Assembly (NCBI GenBank): GCA_013396655.1
Contig: WBMV01000006.1
Location: forward strand, 17,793-81,792
Source: Campylorhamphus procurvoides
Taxonomy: Eukaryota > Chordata > Aves > Passeriformes > Dendrocolaptidae
DNA length: 64,000 nt
Direction of reading: 5' to 3'
The number at the start of each line of letters is the position of its first letter. The stretch's first letter is position 1. The notes under the pieces were generated by a model. It made no database searches and had not been told where the DNA came from. It saw only the letters and a list, made by a program, of their open reading frames with translations. A program made the position numbers and the translations under genes. Positions 54,320-64,000 of this stretch are shown piece after piece.

Positions 54320-54485
54320 TCAGCTGAGAAGTGACAAAGTAATTTGCTCCTGGCAGTCTATCACGGCACTCTAATTCCCAGTGACACCATTCAGCTGCTG
54401 ACTACACGAACTGTCAGAGTCAATTAGCCGGCAGCCGGCGGCGCAAAGTGTTTACGGGTGCTGAAATTCACGACGCTCGCTCCGC
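54320..54485. promoter_or_regulatory. candidate conserved non-coding element
   Basis: Repeat-free sequence after an A-rich tract: AGTCAGCTGAGAAGTGAC, AAAGTAATTTGCTCC, GGCACTCTAATTCCC, CCATTCAGCTGCTGAC, GTCAATTAGCCGGCAGCCGG and CGACGCTCGC. It has E-box CAGCTG twice and several CpGs. The regulatory reading is inference. Confidence 0.4.
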
Positions 54486-54976
54486 ACGAGGCCCAGAAAA
54501 AGATAAAACCCCACTCGGAAGGGGAAAAAAGGGGGAAATTCCGGCGGCTCGTTGGGTGCTGAGGGTCCCTTGGAGAGGTGGGATGTGGGTGGTGTGGCAG
54601 ACTGGTACTCTGGATTTTCCCATTCCCTGAGCAAAGGGTTTGGAAAGGCAAGGAGTGGGGAGACACCTCGGGATGGTTGGAAGTGAAATAAGCCACCTTT
54701 TCTGCCTTCAGGGCCCTTGTAGAGCTGCAGGGGCACCGTCCCCAGGCCATGCTCAACACCCTTTGTCTGTCACAGGAGGGGCAAGGGGAAGAAATGTGGC
54801 CAAGTGGAGGGCAATGATGCAGTTCCCTGGAGTCAGGAGCCCTCCAGGAGCAGGGAGAAGTAGGAAAAGTGATCCCAGAGCAGATGTCTGAATGAGGGAA
54901 CCATCATGGTTGTATGGAAATGGTTCTTCAGCCCACAAGCAGTGAGGCATTGAGGAACATCAGGAAGCTTCCAACA
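54486..54976. other. unassigned sequence with one exon-like stretch
   Basis: On the plus strand a textbook acceptor (ccaccttttctgccttcag, ending at 54,711) is followed by a frame open to a stop at 54,815, encoding a peptide with 'ALVELQGHRPQAMLNTLCL'. There is no good donor before the stop, so it would have to be a terminal exon. No polyadenylation signal AATAAA follows nearby. Not called as a gene. Confidence 0.35.
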
Positions 54977-55428
54977 GCAGGATGTGGAGATGCTGGGGAG
55001 AGCCCAGAGGAGGTCACTGAGATACTCCAAGGGATGGAGCCCCTCTGACATGGAGACAGGCTGGGAGAGCTGGGAATGTTCAGCCTGGAGAAGAGAAGGA
55101 TCCGGGAAGACCTGACAGCCCCTTCCAGTGCTTAAAGGGGCTCCAGGAGAGCTGGAGAGGAGCTTGGGACAAGGGATGGAGGGACAGGACACAGGGAATG
55201 GCTTTGAGCAGAAGGAGGGTGGGATATTGGGAAGGAAATTTTCCCTGGGAGGGTGAGGAGGGACTGGAATGGAATTCCCAGAGAAGCTGTGGCTGCCCCA
55301 TCCTGGGAAGTGTCCAAGGCCAGGTTGGATCAACCTGGGCTAGTGGGAGGTGCCCCTGCCCATGGCAGGGAGGTGGAACAGGATGGTCTTGAAGGTCCCT
55401 TCCAACCCAAACCATTCCCTGATTCTGA
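54977..55428 (+). mobile_element. CR1 LINE 3' fragment (lineage A), long and complete 3' end
   Basis: Starts 'caggatgtggagatgctggg', then 'agagcccagaggaggtcact', 'tggagacaggctgggagagc', 'cagcctggagaagagaagga', 'gggatattgggaaggaaatt', 'aagtgtccaaggccaggttg' and 'ccattccctgattctgag'. About 450 bp. Confidence 0.94.
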
Positions 55429-56948
55429 GTTATCCCCTTCTGCTTCATTGCCCCGTGACAAAGACCTTTCCATCCTTGCCTGAGTCACTTCTTCAAGCAG
55501 GTGAATCCCAAAGTCTGAGAATCCATCAAGGCTTTCCTGAATCCTTTGAATCTTTGAATCCTTGACATTTTTCCTGTCATTGCTTCTGGTTGGGGAGGTG
55601 GGACAAGCACTTCCAGAAGGGGCTTTTCCAGTGTGATTCAGCCTTGTGGAAACCAGCACGTAGGAGCTGGATAATTTTCCTATTTTAGGAAGTTTTGAGT
55701 TGTTTTTAAATTTTATCTTCTATTTTCTTCTTCCCAAGTCATGAAACAGAAGAAAATCTATAAATACACTGAAAATCCTCCTCCTCTCCCCAGTCAGAGC
55801 CCAGTTTAGGCCAAACCAAACAGTTTTCTCTCCTCCTCATACAAACAATTTGCAATTCTGGGGTTTTCATAGGGATTTCAGCATTTTGGAACAAAGACAA
55901 AAAGAGTTTTGTGTGAAAAAGGGGAGATATTTTGACAGTTTCAAATCTTTCTGTGAGAAATTTGGTCAAGAAATACCCGGCACTTCCCTTTCCTGGAGAA
56001 ACAATCAGTTCCACCCAGTTGTCCCTTGGTTTTTTGGGGACAAGGAGATCCTGGCTGGATGTTACCCATATCTCAGACATTTGTGAGCCCAAAATTCCCA
56101 AATTTTGCAAGCAAAATTCCCAAAATTTATGGAGTCAGCCATGGAACTGGAAGCAGACCTAACCCAGGGACAAGTTACCCTCAGAACTGGCGAGATATGG
56201 GATGTCCTACAGATGCCACCGAGTCCATAATGACTCAAAGAAGGACTTGGGATTCTTGGGATCAGACCTCTTCCCAGTTCCCATGTTTTCTCCACAGCCT
56301 CCTTTGCTCTGGGCTGAGGCTGGATGAGAACCAGAGAAACAACTTTTGGGTGTCTTTCCATCCTCCCAAAGTGGTTGAGGGGAAAGGAAACTGGTCTGGA
56401 TCTGGCCCAACCTGCCCGTTTCCAGGGATCCCTGGCCCTTCTCTGTAGCAGGGAATTCTCCTTCCAGGAGGAACAGCTCCATGCTGGAGTTTCCTGACCA
56501 GCAGTTCTGCTGTTGGTCTTGAGGCACCAACTCTCTGATGGGATGTACCAGCCCTTATGGAATTGGGAATTACTTCCCTCTTCATTTAGGGAAGGAGAAC
56601 CCGAGGCAGGAGCCAACTGTCCATTTCCCACACTTCCATTCCACGTGAAACTTCACGTTGTGTCCCACCAGGAGGAAGGGGATGCCGTTCCCAAGCTGGC
56701 CCCTGGGGAAAGATCTTGGAATTGCAGAGGACACAAAACACCAGGTAGTGACCTCAACCTTCTGGCTCCAAATCCCCAAATCCAACCCAAGAGCAGCCAT
56801 TTCTGTCCCCAGGCAGCAGTAACATAAAATGTTGGACTCCTGGATGGCTCAGGAGCTGCTCCCTGCCAGCTTCTCCCAAACTTCCACAGATCCTGCTCCA
56901 TGGAGCTCCCAGGAAAAGTATTTGAGTCCTAACCTTGTTAATGTTGAT
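55429..56948. other. unassigned sequence, no gene seen
   Basis: Unique-looking sequence. Minus frames of 123 and 189 codons (55739-56110, 56062-56631) show no recognised domain. T/A-rich at 55,680-55,740. Confidence 0.45.
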
Positions 56949-57490
56949 GATCGTGGAATGATGGAATGGGTTGGATTGGAAGGGACCTGAAAGATCACCC
57001 AGTCCCATCCCCTGCCATGGGCAGGGACACTTTTCACTATCCCAGGTTGTTCCAAGTCCCATCCAACCTGGCCTTGGGCACTTCCAGGGATGGGGCAGCT
57101 ACAGCTTCTCTGGGAATTCCAGCCCAGTCCCTCCCCACTCACCCAGCCAGGAATTCCTCCTCAATATCCCATCTAACCCTGGGAAGCCACTCCCTGTGTC
57201 CTATCCCTCCATCCCTTGTCCAAAGTCCCTCTCCAGCTCTCCTAGACCCCCTTTAGGCACTGGAAAGGGCTGTCAGGTCTTCCTGGATCCTTCTCGTCTC
57301 CAGGCTGGACATTCCCAGCTCTCCCAGCCCGTCTCCATGTCAGAGGGACTCCATCCCTTGGATCATCTCCATGTCCTCCTCTGGACTCTCTCCAGCATCT
57401 CCACATCCTTCTGCTGCTGGAGCCCAGGGCTGGAGGCAGCTCTGCAGGTGAGATCTCACCTGAGCAGGGCAGAGGGGCAGAATCCTTGCC
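56949..57490 (-). mobile_element. CR1 LINE 3' fragment (lineage A), long
   Basis: 'gatcgtggaatgatggaatg' shows octamer remnants. It continues 'ccctgccatgggcagggaca', 'ggccttgggcacttccaggg', 'tcctcaatatcccatctaac', 'ggactccatcccttggatca', 'tctggactctctccagcatc' and 'gcagctctgcaggtgagatc'. About 540 bp, reaching further 5' than most copies. It drives a 272-codon plus frame that is not a gene. Confidence 0.94.
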
Positions 57491-57655
57491 AGGCACCAGG
57501 ATCACCAATTCCAGTTGGAATTAACCCAGGACAGACTCATCCCAGTGCAGGTCTCCTCCTACCTCTCCTGCTCTCCCAGCAGCACAGCTCGGTAGGACAC
57601 TCCAAGGAAAGGGCTTTGGGAGGGTCTGGGTTCTTTGGAGCTCAGCAGGTAAAAC

Positions 57656-57834
57656 AGGCCCTCATTTCATTGCCCAGAGAGGTTCTGGGCTCTCCAGCCC
57701 TGGGAATTATCCAAGGCCAGGTTGGACAGGGCTTGGAGAGACCTGGGATAGTGGAAGGTGTCAGTGCCCATGGCAAGGGGTTGGAATGAGATGGTCTTGA
57801 AGGTCCCTTCCAAACCAAACCATTCCATGATTCC
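57656..57834 (+). mobile_element. CR1 LINE 3' fragment (lineage A)
   Basis: 'aggccctcatttcattgccc', 'agagaggttctgggctctcc', 'ccaaggccaggttggacagg' and 'tcccttccaaaccaaaccat' then 'tccatgattcc'. About 180 bp, followed after 14 bp by a lineage B copy on the same strand. Confidence 0.93.
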
Positions 57835-57848
57835 TGGGTGCTTCTGCA

Positions 57849-58048
57849 TCACAGAAAGGTTGGTCAGGCATTGGAAGGGGCTGCCCAGGGAGGTGGTGAA
57901 GTCACAACCCCTGGAGGTGTCCAAGGAATGACAGGAGGTGGCACTGAGTGCTCTGGGCTGGGTGACAAGGTGGGCATCGGGCACAGGCTGAACTGGGTGA
58001 TCTGGGAGGTCTTTTCCAACCTCAATGATTCCATGACTTGGTGATCTT
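57849..58048 (+). mobile_element. CR1 LINE 3' fragment (lineage B), directly after another CR1
   Basis: 'ggtcaggcattggaaggggc', 'aggtggtgaagtcacaaccc', 'tggaggtgtccaaggaatga', 'gctgaactgggtgatctggg' and 'cttttccaacctcaatgatt' then 'ccatgacttggtgat'. The insertion sits at the tail of the preceding copy, a common target for new CR1 copies. Confidence 0.92.
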
Positions 58049-58623
58049 ATAGATCCAACCCAAAACATCCCATGATTCTGTGACTTCTGACCAGATGGGC
58101 CTGACCCACAGACCCTGTTTGGGGCTCACGAATCCAAAGGCAGCTCAGTGCTGCATTTTTCAGGTGGAAAACAAAGTACAGAAACAACACCAAAGTGTCT
58201 GTGTCATTCAAAATTCTTTTCTTCTGCATCAAAGCAAAGCAGGGGATTTTTGGAGGTTTCATTGTCGGCACAAAAATTTACAGGGAGCGTTTTTTCTCTC
58301 GCAGAGATTTTCCCTCCCCCTTTCATAGCTATTTTTCCTCCCTTTCCTCCTTCTTTGCTGATGGAAAAAGAAGGAGGGGGGTCAGTTTTGCACTTTTTTT
58401 TTAAGGGGGAAAGGAGGATAAAAAAGAAACCAAAGGGCAGTTAAAGAGACAATATCTGGCAGTAAATGTGGTCAAAGGACACAGTTGCTTTTTCTTTTGA
58501 TCCTTTGCAGAGAAATCCTTCCCTTTCTGCAGCAGAACCCAAGCCCAGGAGCACCTCCAGCTGCTGCTGGGATTGTCTCCAACAGCAGGTCCTGTACTCT
58601 GGACTGGACTGGCCCTTTGTCTT
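58049..58623. other. unassigned sequence, T-rich in part
   Basis: About 58,380-58,420 has T and A runs; about 58,300-58,370 is pyrimidine-rich. No gene is recognised. Confidence 0.45.
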
Positions 58624-59215
58624 TCACAGAATCATGGAATGGTTTGGGTTGGAAGAGGGACCTTAAAAGTCATCTCATTCCAACCCCCTGCCATGGGCAG
58701 GGACACCTTCTGCTAGCCCAGGTTGCTCCATGCCCTGTCCAACCTGGCCTTGGACACTTCCAGGGATCCCGGGGCAGCCACAGCTTCTCTGGGAAATCCA
58801 TTCCAGGGCCTGCCCACCCTCACAGGGAGGAATTTCTTCCCAATATCCCATCTAATCCTCCTCTCTGTCAGTCTGAAGCCATTCCCCCCATCCTGTCACT
58901 CCAGGCCCTTGCAAAAGGTCTCTCTCCATCCTTGTAGCTCCTTCAGGTACTGGAAGGTTACAGGTCACCCCCAAAGCCTTCTCTTCTCCAGACTGAACAA
59001 TCCCAACTCTCCCAGCCTTTCCTCCCAGCAGAGCTGCTCCATCCCTCTGATCATCTCGGTGCCTCCTCTGGCCTCTCTCCAGCAGGTCCATGTCCTTCCC
59101 GTGCTGAAGGCCCCAGAGCTGGAGGCAGCTCTGCAGGTGGGGTCTCACCTGGGGCAGAACCACCTCAGCAGCAGATCCAGCCTCCTGCTGCTGTGTCACT
59201 TCAGGTGCCACCCAA
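58624..59215 (-). mobile_element. CR1 LINE 3' fragment (lineage A), longest copy
   Basis: 'tcacagaatcatggaatggt', 'ccccctgccatgggcaggga', 'ggccttggacacttccaggg', 'caccctcacagggaggaatt', 'tggaaggttacaggtcaccc', 'tccagcaggtccatgtcctt' and 'gaggcagctctgcaggtggg', then it trails off near 'cacctcagcagcagatcc'. Nearly 600 bp and the best preserved copy. It supports a 210-codon plus frame that is not a gene. Confidence 0.95.
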
Positions 59216-59650
59216 GGAACCCTTGGAGAGGACAAACACAATGGGAATTTGGCAGTTGGAATGGGAATTTTCCAGTTCCAAGCCACAATCTCCCCCTCTT
59301 CTCACTGGTGGCAATTAACAAATGTCACCCTTTTATTCTGCTCCGCCTCTCCTGAGAAATTCAAAGCCAGAGCCCAAACCTGTGTGAAACTATGACTGAG
59401 TCATCCTGGAGCCGTGGGAATCCGGATGGATTTGCTGCAATTTATCTGCAAGATCCACCTGGCAAATGCAAAGTTGGACCGGTGGGTCCCAGACATTCAA
59501 GTTGTTAATGAAGGGGGGCAATTAAAGAAGCAGCATTTTCATTGCCATCCCTTCAGCCTTTTAGGATGCTGCTGGACGTGACACAGTTGTGTCCAACCAA
59601 GTTTGGGTTCAAGGGAAAGCTCAAGGCAAGGGCAGGTGGCCCAAAAATTT
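59216..59650. other. unassigned sequence, no gene seen
   Basis: Unique-looking spacer. About 59,500-59,545 is A/T-rich (TTGTTAATGAAGG, GGCAATTAAAG). Confidence 0.45.
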
Positions 59651-59888
59651 GAGAATCATAGAATCTGGAAGGGATCCACAAGGATCATCGAGTCCAACTC
59701 CTCGACCTGCAGGACGACCCCAGAAATCCCACCATGTGCCCAAAAACCTTGTCACAGATGCTTCTTGAGCTCTGACAGGCTTGGTGCTGTGACAACTTCC
59801 CTGGGGAACCTCTTCCAGTGCCCGACCACCCTCTGGGTGAAGAACCTTTTCCTGAGATCCAGCCTAAACCCACCCTGACACAGCTCAA
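59651..59888 (-). mobile_element. CR1 LINE 3' fragment (lineage C)
   Basis: 'gagaatcatagaatctggaa', 'gatccacaaggatcatcgag', 'tccaactcctcgacctgcag', 'cagatgcttcttgagctctg', 'cttccctggggaacctcttc' and 'gaagaaccttttcctgagat'. About 240 bp, the longest lineage C copy here. Confidence 0.92.
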
Positions 59889-60596
59889 GAGTCAGAGCAT
59901 CTTAGTGAGCTCTTCCCCGACAACTGTGTGGTTTCACTTGACCCCAAATCAACACCATTCACCCTAAATTTTTGGTGGCCGAGACCCCCGGGGACAGGAG
60001 GGTCACCACAGCCCCTGAGAGTGAGAAGATGTTAAATTGCAGTGACTCCACCACGTGTCTGAGACCAGCATGTTTTGATCAAGGCACTGATTCGAGGCAT
60101 CCTCCAAACCCTGTGTAGATGTTGGTGTTGACACGTCTCGCTCCCAGTGAGGCTCAGGAGGGTTTGGCACCCAAAGCCAAGTGAAAATCCACCCTGTGTC
60201 CTCACCTCAGGGCTGCCTCTCCGTGCCAGAACACTCCAGCAGGTCCAGATGTCCATCAAAGGCCACATTTTTGCCCCGAGATCGTGGACTGAGACATGTT
60301 AAATCACCAACTCTTCTCAGCTGGAGCAACAGGACCATCTTCATTTCACAAACCCACTCCAGTGAAGCAACTGATCCATCCCATCCATAGAAATCCTTCA
60401 AGGAGAACCAAAGGACTCCTGGTGACGACACCTTCATGGTGCTACCTGGGGACAGGAGGTCCAGGTGTCACACAGAGGGGGCTGATGATTCCCAAAGAAG
60501 GGATGGCTTTGGATGTGCCACTTTTGGGCTGCAAGGCCAGAAAGGTGGAAAGAGGTGAGATTAAAACCAGTCAGGCCCAGCAACTGGTGGAGCAGA
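59889..60596. other. unassigned sequence, no gene seen
   Basis: Unique-looking interval. A 159-codon plus frame (60296-60775) runs into the next CR1 and is not recognised. Confidence 0.45.
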
Positions 60597-60966
60597 GGAT
60601 GGATCAGCCTGGAGAAAAGGAGGATCAAGGGAGACCCCAGAGTCCCTTCCAGTGCCCAAAGGGGCTCCAAGAGAGACTTTGGACAACACCCTGGAGTGGA
60701 GAACAAGGGGAAATGGCTTTCCCCTGCCAGAGGGCTGGGTTAGGTGGGACCTTGGGAAGGAATTCTTCCCTGTGAAGGTGGGGAGGCGCTGTCACAGGTT
60801 GCCCGGAGAAGGTGTGGCTCCTCCTGGATCCTGGAAGTGTCCAAGGCCAGGTTGGAGCAACCTGGGCTAGTGGAAGTTGTCCCTGCCCATGGCAGGGGAG
60901 TTGAAAGTGGATGATCTTTAAAGTCTCACCAACCCAAACCATTCCATGATTCTGTGATGATTCTAT
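60597..60966 (+). mobile_element. CR1 LINE 3' fragment (lineage A)
   Basis: 'ggatggatcagcctggagaa', 'aggggctccaagagagactt', 'gccagagggctgggttaggt', 'cctggaagtgtccaaggcca', 'cctgggctagtggaagttgt' and 'attccatgattctgtgatga' then 'ttctatgga'. Its terminal octamer passes straight into the GGAT repeat. Confidence 0.94.
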
Positions 60967-61016
60967 GGATGGATGGATGGATGGATGGATGGATGGATGG
61001 ATGGATGGATGGATGG
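60966..61016. repeat. (GGAT)n microsatellite on a CR1 tail
   Basis: About 12 perfect tandem GGAT units starting at the CR1 terminal 'ttctatggat'. ATTCTATG to GATG slippage is the likely origin. Confidence 0.96.
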
Positions 61017-62210
61017 AAAAGTGGATGAACAGTCAGATGGAAGGATAAGTAGAGTTTATACTTTGCAAAGTCTCCATGGCATGAATAGTCCCACCTTGGC
61101 TCGTAGATCCCACCAGGCAATGCAAAGCCCATGAAAGGGATCGTGTCCCACCTCTTTGGTGCATCCCAAGTGATGACCAGGTCACCTGGTGGGTACCAAA
61201 CTGCCCCCACAGTTTATCCAGGAGCTCCCATTGCCACTGTCCCTAACCCCGAGCTCAGGTTATCCCTGGGATGCCCTCAGGGATCAAATACGAAGTGGTA
61301 GCTCCCAACCAGCAGCATCCCACCTCCAGCAGAGGACCCTTTGGAGCTGCATCATTCCCAAAACTCTCTGCTCCCATCATGCTGTGACCGGATTCAATCT
61401 CCACCTGGAGTTGCTTGAGGATTTGAAGATCCTGTGCAGGTTTGTGGGGCTGGAGTGAGCACTTGGCATCACAAACCTGTGTGGGCTCCACATCTCCTCT
61501 CCAAGGATACCTGTGGAGCAGGAGAAGACCTCGGGGAGTCACACCAAGTTCTCTGGGAGTCTTTTTGGAGAAGTTGGAGTTTTCAGGTGTGATTCATCTG
61601 CTTTCCTGCAGACATCAAAGTTCAGAGGAGATGAATTGACCCTCCAGCAGGGACTGGTTCTCTCTCTGGAAGCAGAGGCAGCAGAGAAACCTCCTTGTGG
61701 AGGGATGAGTCCCTCCTGGCATCGCTTTTTTTTGTTTAAATGAGAATCAAATAGCACTGAAAACACCCATCACTTTCACAGCTCCCCCATGAGAAGAAGC
61801 CATTAAATTTCAATTAAGTTTCATTTCATTCCCTGTTGACACACAACTTTCCACCCTCTGGAAAGCTCAGCTCCAGAGGAGGTCCTGCCCAGGAGAGGGG
61901 CTTTGCCACCTCCCCTCTCTCCCACCTGGGCAGGAAAAGAGGGATTACAGCCCAAATCTGTGACATTTACTGAAGCACCAACATCCCTTCCTGGACCTAC
62001 ATCCAAATCCAGCGGCACAGGCAGCACCCGAACCCCCCCCTCCTGGATTCCGAGCTGCCAGCACCACCAAAAACCCCAAAACTCTCTCCTCCCCGTGCCC
62101 CTGCCGGCCCAGGAGCGACGCTCACCCCGGCGGGAGGCAAGAGATAATGCTCCCCAAATTATTCACGGTGCAGGAGCCGGGAAAAGGAGGTGGGAGGGAG
62201 CGAGGGAAGG
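61017..62210. other. unassigned sequence, no gene seen
   Basis: Unique-looking sequence. An A/T-rich part at 61,800-61,840 (CATTAAATTTCAATTAAG) might be regulatory. C-rich runs begin after 62,030. Confidence 0.42.
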
Positions 62211-62253
62211 AAAGAGAGAGAGAGAAGTAAAAAAAAAACCCACACACACACAC
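62211..62253. repeat. compound (GA)n-(A)n-(CA)n microsatellite
   Basis: AGAGAGAGAGAGA, then about ten A, then CACACACACACACAC. Simple repeat. Confidence 0.92.
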
Positions 62254-62399
62254 GACAAGCTTGTCAGTTGACTTCTTAAGCAAAAGCCAGCAAACCGTGC
62301 AGTCAGGCACCGAGCCGGCTTCCTCCCAATTAAATTTAACAAGTGACGCCCCTGAATCTTTCATGAGCGTTCAGAAATTTTAGCCCATCTGTCTTTTGT
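62254..62399. promoter_or_regulatory. candidate conserved non-coding element
   Basis: ACAAGCTTGTCAGTTGAC, TTCTTAAGC, CCCAATTAAATTTAAC, AAGTGACGCCCC and TTTCATGAGCGTTC lie directly upstream of the CpG-dense block, in repeat-free sequence. Function is inferred. Confidence 0.35.
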
Positions 62400-62840
62400 G
62401 CTCGCACACGAGTCTCGCTCCTGGTTCCCCGCTTTCAAAACGATCCCGCCATCGAGCCCTGCCTTTTTTTGCATCACCCCGACGGCTCCCGGGGACGGGG
62501 AAGGGGGGACTCCAAACCCCTCCAGGGGGGTGCCGAGGTGGTCTCAGAGATTTGGCCGGATAAAAAAAAGAACCTCCAGCCCGGCACGACTCGCCGATGA
62601 TTCCGCGGCTTCCTCGGGGGAGGCATCGCCGCATCCCCCGCTCCCTCCCGCGTCATTCCATTGTCACTTTAATTATCTGTCGGCCCCGCGACGCTGCCGG
62701 CAGGTTCCCCCAACCTGAGTCAGCCTTCAGAGTGGCTCCCGGGTCTCGCAGTGTTTGTGAGCAGCGTCGGCTGCTTTCAATTAAAAGCTCGGGGGGGGGA
62801 ACCTGAAAGAGGCTCGTGGGGGCGCGGGGAAGGGAGGGAG
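62400..62840. promoter_or_regulatory. CpG-dense block, possible CpG island
   Basis: I hand-counted about 38 CpG dinucleotides in roughly 440 bp, far above the rest of the window. It contains CCGCGG, CCCGCGTC, CCCCGCGACGC and GCAGCGTCGGC, with A/T islands CACTTTAATTATCTG and TTTCAATTAAAAGC inside. This could be a promoter CpG island or a G/C-rich enhancer. No clear TATA box, Kozak context or long clean frame marks a first exon. Confidence 0.5.
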
Positions 62841-62862
62841 AGGAGGAGGAGGAGGAGGAGGA
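62840..62862. repeat. (GGA)n microsatellite
   Basis: About seven GGA units at the right edge of the CpG-dense block. A short simple repeat. Confidence 0.9.
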
Positions 62863-63180
62863 TGTCGCCGGGTTCACCACGGAGGGGTTTTTGCGAGGCT
62901 CGAAATGTTGTGGTGGGATGGTGGAAGCCACCCCCAGGGGATTGTCCCGCCGTGGGCTGGGGAGAAAAATCGGCGTTCTTGGTGTCAGCAGGTCTTTGGA
63001 GGGGGTGGAAGCCCATGTGGGTTGACCCGTCCTGCTGCTTCAGCAGGTGTGGCCCGAAAGAGCTCCTCGATCCTGGGATTGAGGCATTTGGGGACACGGG
63101 GAGTCCTCTGTGGCTGCAGCTGCTCCGTCCTGGCCTCACCTCACCCCCGGTGCCCGCAGAGCGATCCTGCGATCCCCACA
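62863..63180. other. G/C-rich unassigned sequence
   Basis: CpG density falls here. Overlapping plus frames (151 and 238 codons) are compositional and cross the CR1 scrap that follows. Confidence 0.42.
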
Positions 63181-63239
63181 GGGGTTTGGGTTGGAAGGGA
63201 CCTTAAAGAGAACCCAGTTCCAACCCAACCCCCCTGTCC
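63181..63239 (-). mobile_element. short CR1 LINE 3' end (lineage A), octamer lost
   Basis: 'ggtttgggttggaagggacc', 'ttaaagagaacccagttcca' and 'acccaacccccctgtccc' match the first 55 bp of antisense lineage A. The octamer and body are gone. Confidence 0.75.
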
Positions 63240-64000
63240 CGTGGGACACGGGAAGGGTTGGATGCGACACCAGCAAGTGCTGGGAGCGGGATCCAAACCG
63301 GGCAGGTGGAAGGTCCCTCCAGGGCATTGGGACTTCATCATCTTCCTGTTGGATTCATGTGTTATCCAGGCCACGAGCCCTCAGAGCTGCTGCCCAGAGG
63401 TCTTCCTGAGTGCTCTGGGAGGTCACTGCTGTCCCTGTCACACGTGGAGCGGCAGCACCTGCCCCTCCCGGCGGAATCCGTGCCCTCTCCGTGCTCTGGG
63501 CAGCTCCTCCTCTCCAGCAGGCGGCTTTCCAAGTGTTTTACAATTTAAATTGGATCGCACGCGTTCGCAGCCGAAACACACCTTGGTTATTTCGGGAGCT
63601 GTCGCGTTCCCGAGGCTCTAATGACTCTTTGCTCCAAGGGTGGAGCTTTCACCTCTGGGTTTGTTCAGCACAGGAGCGGCTCGACCGGGGCGGGGGGTTT
63701 TTGTGCCGGTGGGTCGTTTGGGCAAAGGAGCTCGGGTGGAAAGAGCAGTGCTGGGAACAGTTTTTCCACCAGTGGAGAGATTTCTGCCGGCTCTGGTGAG
63801 CTCTGGATTTGATGAGCAATGAATTCCTTCCCAGGTGGGCAGGGCCGGGCATAGGATTATGTCCGAAGTGTGGAAAGCCCACGTGCAACAGATCTGATCC
63901 TGCTCCTTCTGGCTCTGCAGAGCTTTCCAAGCCCTCCAGCAGACACAGCACCCGCTGTGGACCCCATGGTGTCTCAGCTGGGGCCTCCCACTTTCTTTCC
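63240..64000. other. unassigned sequence, no gene seen
   Basis: Unique-looking sequence up to the window edge. About 63,535-63,600 (TTTTACAATTTAAATTGG, then CGCACGCGTTCGCAGCCG) combines an A/T dyad (ATTTAAAT) with CpGs and could be part of another regulatory element. Confidence 0.4.

Noticed and set aside
56971..57789. 272-codon plus frame
   Set aside because: Almost entirely antisense CR1 sequence, like the 249-codon frame at 47.8 kb and the 210-codon frame at 58.7 kb.
1..64000. CRISPR array, tRNA, rRNA, prophage or operon
   Set aside because: No spaced palindromic repeats, no cloverleaf or ribosomal motifs, and no bacterial gene density. Repeats are avian CR1, minisatellites and microsatellites.

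Overview
The window looks like vertebrate nuclear DNA from a bird, most likely a songbird. The main reason is the dense scatter of CR1 LINE fragments, the dominant avian retroposon: about 40 copies, nearly all short and 5'-truncated. Many carry the diagnostic 3' block (roughly 'ggtcccttccaacccaaaccatt' broken by changes, then 'ccatgattct'), or its reverse complement. There is no bacterial-style gene packing, no operon, and no open frame recognisable as a host protein. The 'songbird' part is inference from the CR1 3'-end variants and the long purine/pyrimidine minisatellites; nothing here proves the species or the locus.

I read the window as the inside of a large intron or an intergenic region next to a developmental gene. 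Between the repeats lie A/T-rich, homeobox-site-rich islands that look unlike the surrounding sequence and resemble conserved non-coding elements (about 1-260, 17.2 kb, 18.2 kb, 20.6-21.1 kb, 22.1 kb, 26.3-26.6 kb, 29.7-30.0 kb, 32.7-32.9 kb, 35.3 kb, 38.2 kb, 38.6 kb, 39.7-40.0 kb, 43.6 kb, 54.3-54.5 kb, 62.3 kb). One CpG-dense block (62.4-62.84 kb) could be a CpG island, promoter or enhancer. Conservation itself cannot be seen from one sequence.

Layout. 1-14 kb: candidate element, short CR1 copies, a 32-bp minisatellite (10.8 kb), and an antisense remnant of a CR1 reverse transcriptase (13.7-14.0 kb) next to an AGCAGCACAAAAAG minisatellite. 14-22 kb: mostly unique sequence with candidate elements, one CR1 and the best cryptic exon candidate (15,445-15,514, minus). 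22.2-22.85 kb: a large 15-18-bp minisatellite. 23-30 kb: CR1 copies, including one that joins an RT-domain scrap directly to the 3' UTR, and a chimeric pair. 30.2-31.5 kb: a 21-bp minisatellite of about 45 units, followed by a CR1 tail that runs into an ATT/GTT microsatellite. 32-48 kb: candidate elements, CR1 copies of at least four lineages, and a weak exon candidate at 47.2 kb. 49-49.5 kb: a second, unrelated 21-bp minisatellite. 51-61 kb: CR1-dense, with several head-to-head or tail-to-tail inverted pairs and a GGAT microsatellite seeded on a CR1 tail. 62-63 kb: CpG-dense block and GGA repeat.

The long open frames (402 and 300 codons at 30-31 kb; 257 at 22 kb; 167 at 49 kb; 250-280 over CR1 copies) are explained by repeat units whose length is a multiple of three or that lack stops, or by CR1 sequence. 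I found no tRNA, rRNA, CRISPR, phage or bacterial feature. Three single N characters (30,925; 49,054; 51,292) sit in or beside repeats and probably mark unresolved assembly joins.
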